64,000 nucleotides of DNA from assembly GCA_026874595.1 (NCBI GenBank), contig CM049308.1, positions 16,676,001 through 16,740,000 on the forward strand, read 5' to 3'. A program made the translations under genes and the position numbers. This stretch comes from Sipunculus nudus (Eukaryota > Annelida > Sipuncula > Golfingiida > Sipunculidae). The notes beneath the pieces were generated by a model that saw only the letters and a program-made list of their open reading frames with translations, searched no databases and was not told the origin of the DNA. Below, one piece after another: positions 58,838 to 64,000 of the stretch. Position 1 is the stretch's first letter; every line of letters begins with the position of its first letter.

Positions 58838-58848
58838 CACAGATGGAC

Positions 58849-61685
58849 CTGATACTTAAAGCTGGCTTCTGAATGGCAAGGAAACAGCTATCATTATACA
58901 CTCCTATCAGTATTACAGATTTATATACAGTAGAACACATACACACAGTGGTGGGACCTGACTCACTGTCTACATACAAGAGGTGCCTATATTAGAGAAA
59001 TCAGTGACATTCAAGTCTCTCCTTCTCAGGATATCCCTGGATGGTCAAATATATAGAGGTACATAAAATATCTACAGAACTAAATGTCTTTGTGTACATA
59101 ATCAGTAAATGACCTACGGAAATTAAATATATAATGTTGAATCCCAAAAGAATAGCATGACTGGAAATTAGCTGTTAAAAAAATTTAAAAATCATACCCT
59201 GTATATGATGGATTTTCTTATATTGAAATTTACAGTATATGAAGTTATGATGACTATACATGCAAGCTGGGAATGTAGGGACATTGACTGGAATACATGT
59301 GAGACAAAAATTAAACAATATGAAGAGACATTTTATTTTTATTTTCACATTGCAAAATGTAGACTCAATTCTGAAAATGATCCGAAACATGATACACTCC
59401 ACCAAAATTTTATGCTTAATGGCTAAATTATGATGTTTCTTTTTTTTTCTCGTATGTGTAAACAAAACGTTTTTGTGTAAATGTGGCAGACCTACTGGGT
59501 GTGACCATTGGTGCCAACATAAAAATGGCTCCCGTGTTGTCAGTTTTTTTTTTCAAGCTTTCAATCAGTGTTTCACAACACTGGTCACACATCCTTATAA
59601 TTATTATGGTAAATAGACAACCTTAGACCGTGTTTATTCAAAGACAGAACCATAACAAGCTGGAGGGGAGGTATTAAGACCAAGTGCCATGGTAGTTTTG
59701 CTGGGAAACTTTTGTATAGAGCAAAACTGAACTGAGAGTATGAAAGAATAAGCATAATTATGCTCCTGATTTTGTCCCTTTAAAAATGTGATAATTGCTG
59801 TGTTCCAATAAAGTTTTTCAGATCTTGCACATGGATGTGGAAGGTTGGTAAATACTGGAGTTACTAAAAAATGGAGTTACTAAGTTGGAAGTGTTCTCAA
59901 GATAGGATTGTTTGAAACACAAACAAAAATCAGCTGAGTGATAACAGGTTTAAAATCAGTAAAATGTTTATGATCATAAGTGCTTTTCAAAGAACAGAAA
60001 AGACAGTATTTTGGGCTGTTAATTGTAGTGCATTTAGACCCTGTAGTGTCTCTGTGATAAACACAAGAGAACGACACCGGCCCATCACAGTCAGTTGTTT
60101 GAGGTTATGCTATCATAAACAAGGGTTCCCAAGGGAATTTTTTTTTTAATTTTTAGCCACAACTATTTTTTAAAATCAAGTCTTGTGAGTTTTTTTTTGC
60201 CAGTGAAGTATTATTTTAGTGAGGTCACAATACAAGAAAGACAAAGTAATGCTCAAGCATATATTAATAAAATGTTTAAAAAATTTCTGATAGCCAGAAC
60301 AAATAACTGAAATTGAGAAGTATGTAGCAGTATGGTGATGAATAATTTAATTATTTTTTATAATTTCAGTTCAGATAACATGTATCAGTATATGTTTAAG
60401 CTAATAACATCTATTTCACTATCTTTTGAGCAGCCACAAGAAAAATCAATGGCTACTAGAACAAGGGCTATCTTTAATTGATTTAATAATTAATACTGTT
60501 TAGTTTGGTTGTATTGTAACTTTTAAAATGATACAAGAGATACAATAGGGTGTAGAGTGCATCCAGCTTCAATAATGAAAGCATCATGAAATTGTATTTC
60601 TTATGTATAAAGCATAACATTTCATATGTTGGAATAACTCCTGGTCCAACCAATCAGCCTCCAAAAAAATTAAAGTGGGATGCATGCAAATAAAATAACA
60701 ACACTGGCTCAAGGGCAGTTCTTACTGGGCTGGATGGTGACAGGTTCCTGTTTTGCTGGAGATGGGGATATGGTTACAATAAAACAGTCTTGATGGCAAA
60801 ACAGGTCGATGAAGTGGGAATGAAGTGTGAGCTTAATGTGACCTAATATTTAATAAGATGGTATTGGAAGAAGACTTAATATAGCCAAAAATCATAAAAT
60901 GATATTTTTTTAAAATTGTTTACAACTAGGTCTTTTTTATACCCAACTTGTAAAACAAGGGACCTGTGGGTCACAGCACACAGATGAAAATGATTCTGAG
61001 AATATCTGTATAAAATCCAATTGGTTGTGTTGACTGTGCACTTTAATGCACTTTATGAAAGATCCAGGAGCTTCTCATGATCACATACATGTATTTGTTA
61101 AAGTTTCAGTATTTCAACTAATTGGCTGTTATATGCATGTAAATATTTCTAAGGGAACTTTCAAAACCCTATATAAATTATGGAATAGTGGACATGAGCT
61201 GAAGCATTATAATACACATTTACTATATTAACTGAAATAAAATGCTGAAAATATTAAAATTTTCCATTTCAAATGAGCATAAACTAAATTTGATAAGCAA
61301 GTTAAAACAAGCCAGTTAGGTATACTTTGCATCTGCACTATGTAATATGAAACCTTAGGCTTGAAACCATTTAATGATGCAATCAGGAAAAAAAAACAGT
61401 TATGGCCCTAAGTATTATATGAAATGTAATAGTTTTCAATAGATAAATATATGGCCATGTGAGCTAAAAATTATTATTAACCCTATGTGAAGTGTAAAAG
61501 GAATCCCATGTTTACCCTGAAAGAACAAACACATCTGTCAATAGCTGACTGGCTGGCAAATGGAGCTTGACTGATATCTTGGATTTAGACCTGCAGTAGC
61601 AGTCTTTGGGGTTTCAGCACTGCTTATCTTGATGTGCTGGGCCTGGTTTCTTGACCCTTAATTAATGCAGCCCAGAGTGGCGAGG
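58849..61685. other. Upstream of exon 1 (possible first intron)
   Basis: AT-rich. At 60,950–61,030 a left-end fragment of the GCTCAG-end family ('AAACAAGGGACCTGTGGGTC'). No coding exon with good features seen. Confidence 0.4.
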
Positions 61686-61694
61686 TGACCTAAT

Positions 61695-62176
61695 GGTATA
61701 GGTCGATTTTGGCCGCCGACGATATCAGCCGACGGCCTCAAATCGACCATATCAGCCGCCAGCGCCCACCAGGCAACCAATTCCGCTGCAACCCGACGAT
61801 GCCTTTGCTGGGCCCTAACTCTGGTCAGTCAACCATATCTTGGGCGGCGGAGTCAGTACCATTTCTGCTGCCGGGCTACCTCATTACTAGCCGCCGTTCT
61901 TCTGGGCTACCTCATTACAACATACACGGCTACATATTAAGTCCTAGCTGATCAAACCTTCAATGTGAATTTAATAATTGGAAGAACCAAAGCGCATTAT
62001 TACATTATAACATGATCAAACTTAATTAATTGTACATATCAGAGGATTTATTAAACATGTTTATATACTCATACAACGGTTCGGTTCACAGTTTATTAGA
62101 AATGCAGCAATTATATACACAAACACACACACATATAGAACTATATATATAAAGTATGAAATTATATCTATATATC

Positions 62177-62236
<60 letters not shown>

Positions 62237-62714
62237 AATCATTTTTTTTGTTAGTGCCTTTTAGTTAAACTTTAGACGATTTGCTTCAAATATGTTACGA
62301 CAATTGAAACCTGGTTTGCTATCCTTTCATATACATTTGTGAACGAAGTTACAGGACAAAGTAATGTTCTTATTATTCAATGCAAGTACGTGTGTTGTAA
62401 TTCGAGATTTTTACTGACGCATGTTTCATATATATATGACTAATCATATTTTGAATAAATATATATTTTCATTAAGTCCATCATATTTCTGGTTGAATAA
62501 GCTAGTTCTAATTATGATGAAACCATGTTTGTAGTAATGGGATAGCCCGGCAGCCGTAATGGTGCGGCCAATATGGTTGACTGATTAGAGTCAGGGTCCA
62601 GCAGTGGCATCGTCAGGGTTGTGGCTGAAATGGTTGCCCGGTGGGCGCTGGCGGCCCATATGGTCGATTTTAGGCCGGCGGCCTATATCGTCGGCGGCCG
62701 AAATCGACCATATT
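61695..62714. mobile_element. Mutator-like TIR element (non-autonomous)
   Basis: Long inverted repeats of about 200 bp, GC-rich (left GGTCGATTTTGGCCGCCGAC, right inverted GGTCGATTTCGGCCGCCGAC; both continue through CCAGCGCCCACC and CAGTCAACCATAT). A perfect 9-bp duplication TGACCTAAT flanks it (61,686–61,694 and 62,715–62,723). Nine-base duplications with long TIRs are typical of Mutator-like elements. The interior is AT-rich and non-coding. Confidence 0.88.
62165..62234. repeat. (TA)n(GA)n microsatellite
   Basis: About 30 bases of TA then 32 bases of GA, within the Mutator-like element. Confidence 0.95.
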
Positions 62715-62723
62715 TGACCTAAT

Positions 62724-63838
62724 TAGTAGTTGTTGTCCTGGGACCATAAGCTCCGCCTTCTTCTGAGTCTGACACTTACAGACTTCACACTGGGCATCAA
62801 AATCACCTTTTTATACATGGAAAATGGTTAAGTATAATAAAAGAGGTAGTGAATAAAATTATATCATAATGTTGATTCTTTTTATACACCTGTCCTTTGC
62901 ATTCACATTTCAGCTGGCAAACCAGGGCAAAATTACTCTATCCAAACAGTTTTTTTTATATTTTCTAAAAACAGTGATTCAGTGGATTACATCATTACAA
63001 AGGGATATTTCTCATAAAATATCAGGCATGAAGCTATCACATTTTGCATGTATTTGTGAAAAAAATTATCTAAAAATTGGTTTTCTTTATTTGATAACTT
63101 GTTTTAAAAAAGCTCTTACAGACCATTTTAAGTTAAGAATCATTTGTTAATTTGTCAAAGAATTTAAAGTTAAAAAATTAAGTAGAAGGAAGATAATAGA
63201 TATGCAATATAAAAACACCTGGAAATATTTGTGCATATTTTAAGATGATGGTATTGTTGAATGGATACTTACTGCCAGATGAGGGATATATTGCATTTTT
63301 TATAAAAATTAAAAATTTGTTTTAAATTTTAAAATCAAGAGAAAAACAATAAAATTATATTTATATATAGCAGGTCCAATAACAAAAAATTCTGAGGATT
63401 CAAAATATGTATATGTCATTGGTACTTTAAAGTTATTACAATATATATTTTAATTCTGATCTGAATTAACAATGTTGTTTGACTATATAAAAACATTAAT
63501 GGATTCATGTTACCTTATATTTTGTTTCATTTATACCTGTATTAATTACCCTGGTTCAAATGCACACAGAATTCTCATCGATATGCTAACTGTTTCATCA
63601 AAGGATGAATACTCCTTGGAAGAGTGCGCGGGGCTGTTTCATCTTTATACCACTTCATGGGAGCCTGAGACTGTAATGATGGCGTGTAATCATTTGACTG
63701 CAACTTGCAAGATGATAACCTATCTATACTTCAGATTTACTCACTGTTTTTAGACAAAATCAGAGGTTACATTCGTACTTAACCACAGAAAAAGGTACCT
63801 TAATCTGTTCTCTGAATAAACTGACCAAATTCCTTACC
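62724..63838. other. Between Mutator-like element and candidate first exon
   Basis: AT-rich; one 93-codon plus-strand frame (63,472–63,753) lacks family features and I do not call it a gene. Confidence 0.35.
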
Positions 63839-63940
63839 TTCAATCAAATATTATCGGTCGATTCTTTGTGTTATTTGTTGGGATCTGGGCGCAAATTTCA
63901 GCTTCGTTGCCACGCACAGGCCATCTTTATTTACACGAGT
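63839..63940 (-). other. Candidate non-coding first exon of the MBT/Roco gene
   Basis: A strong donor (AAG/GTAAGG) ends at 63,839. Joined to a possible acceptor just upstream of exon 1 (exon extended to 58,848), it would give a 5' leader. The reading frame into the H3-like start then carries a stop, so no N-terminal extension is created. Inference only; the 5' boundary is a guess. Confidence 0.3.
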
Positions 63941-64000
63941 TGCCATTCAATGTGCTCGGGCCAATAAATAGGGTCTGCCTAAAACGCGTGCACGCCAGGA
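63941..64000 (-). promoter_or_regulatory. Candidate promoter at window edge
   Basis: On the minus strand a TATTTATTGG element (63,961–63,970) precedes the candidate first exon by about 30 bases. The DNA is locally richer in CpG (GCGTGCACGCG). The promoter would continue beyond the window. Confidence 0.25.

Larger units (their letters stand above)
51374..57568 (-). mobile_element. Full-length BEL/Pao LTR retrotransposon
   Basis: A 6,195-bp element with identical-length 286-bp LTRs that start TG and end CA, flanked by a perfect 5-bp target duplication AAGCC (51,369–51,373 and 57,569–57,573). The LTRs differ at three visible positions, about 1%, so insertion is recent. One uninterrupted Gag-Pol frame fills the interior and no envelope gene is present. 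It sits in intron 1 of the host gene in the same orientation. Confidence 0.97.

Noticed and set aside
58656-58837. A truncated histone H3 gene or pseudogene
   Set aside because: Only the first ten residues resemble H3. The sequence then turns into Gln-rich protein and splices in phase with a long unrelated gene.
63472-63753. 93-codon plus-strand frame
   Set aside because: Very hydrophobic and AT-driven composition, no recognisable motif, no splice context.

Overview
The window looks like nuclear DNA of an invertebrate animal, most likely a marine mollusc and probably a bivalve. The evidence is AT-rich introns with GT–AG (and one GC–AG) splice sites, short exons, an intact BEL/Pao retrotransposon, several terminal-inverted-repeat (TIR) elements, and dispersed tandem-core repeats of a kind common in bivalve genomes. 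The species is not identifiable from the sequence alone.

One protein-coding gene occupies almost the whole window on the minus strand. I rebuilt 36 coding exons from 58,837 (start) to 2,660 (stop); phases agree at every junction, except for an apparent one-base loss inside exon 32 and an ambiguous donor at exon 34. The product would be about 1,800 residues. In order it has: an N-terminus matching the first seven residues of the mature histone H3 tail, followed by a glutamine-rich stretch; a proline-rich, then lysine-rich and very acidic linker; a short leucine-rich-repeat-like segment; a Roc-like domain that lacks the usual P-loop; a COR-like domain; a long unrecognised middle part; two MBT (malignant brain tumour) domains encoded by a tandemly duplicated four-exon cassette; and an unrecognised C-terminal part. 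MBT domains bind methylated lysine in histone tails. A protein carrying both MBT domains and an H3-like tail, joined to a Roco-type module, is the main discovery candidate here.

Layout: 1–960 GC-rich DNA of unknown origin; 961–2,659 3' flank; 2,660–8,987 C-terminal exons and second MBT cassette; 9,416–10,200 TA-flanked TIR element; 11,058–17,302 linker and first MBT cassette, with an 86-bp minisatellite; 17,400–23,725 middle exons, with a 31-bp minisatellite split by a hAT-like element; 24,413–28,497 nested repeats with a 336-bp tandem array; 29,148–35,812 COR and Roc-like exons; 38,359–44,225 LRR-like and charged-linker exons; 44,503–46,327 another TIR element; 48,155–48,222 exon 2; 49,135–51,003 a tandem-core repeat; 51,374–57,568 BEL/Pao element in intron 1; 58,656–58,837 exon 1; 61,695–62,714 Mutator-like element; 63,839–64,000 a candidate non-coding first exon and promoter.

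No second cellular gene, rRNA gene, intact tRNA gene or CRISPR array was found. Most open reading frames not listed are shadows of exons, of the retrotransposon, or of tandem repeats.
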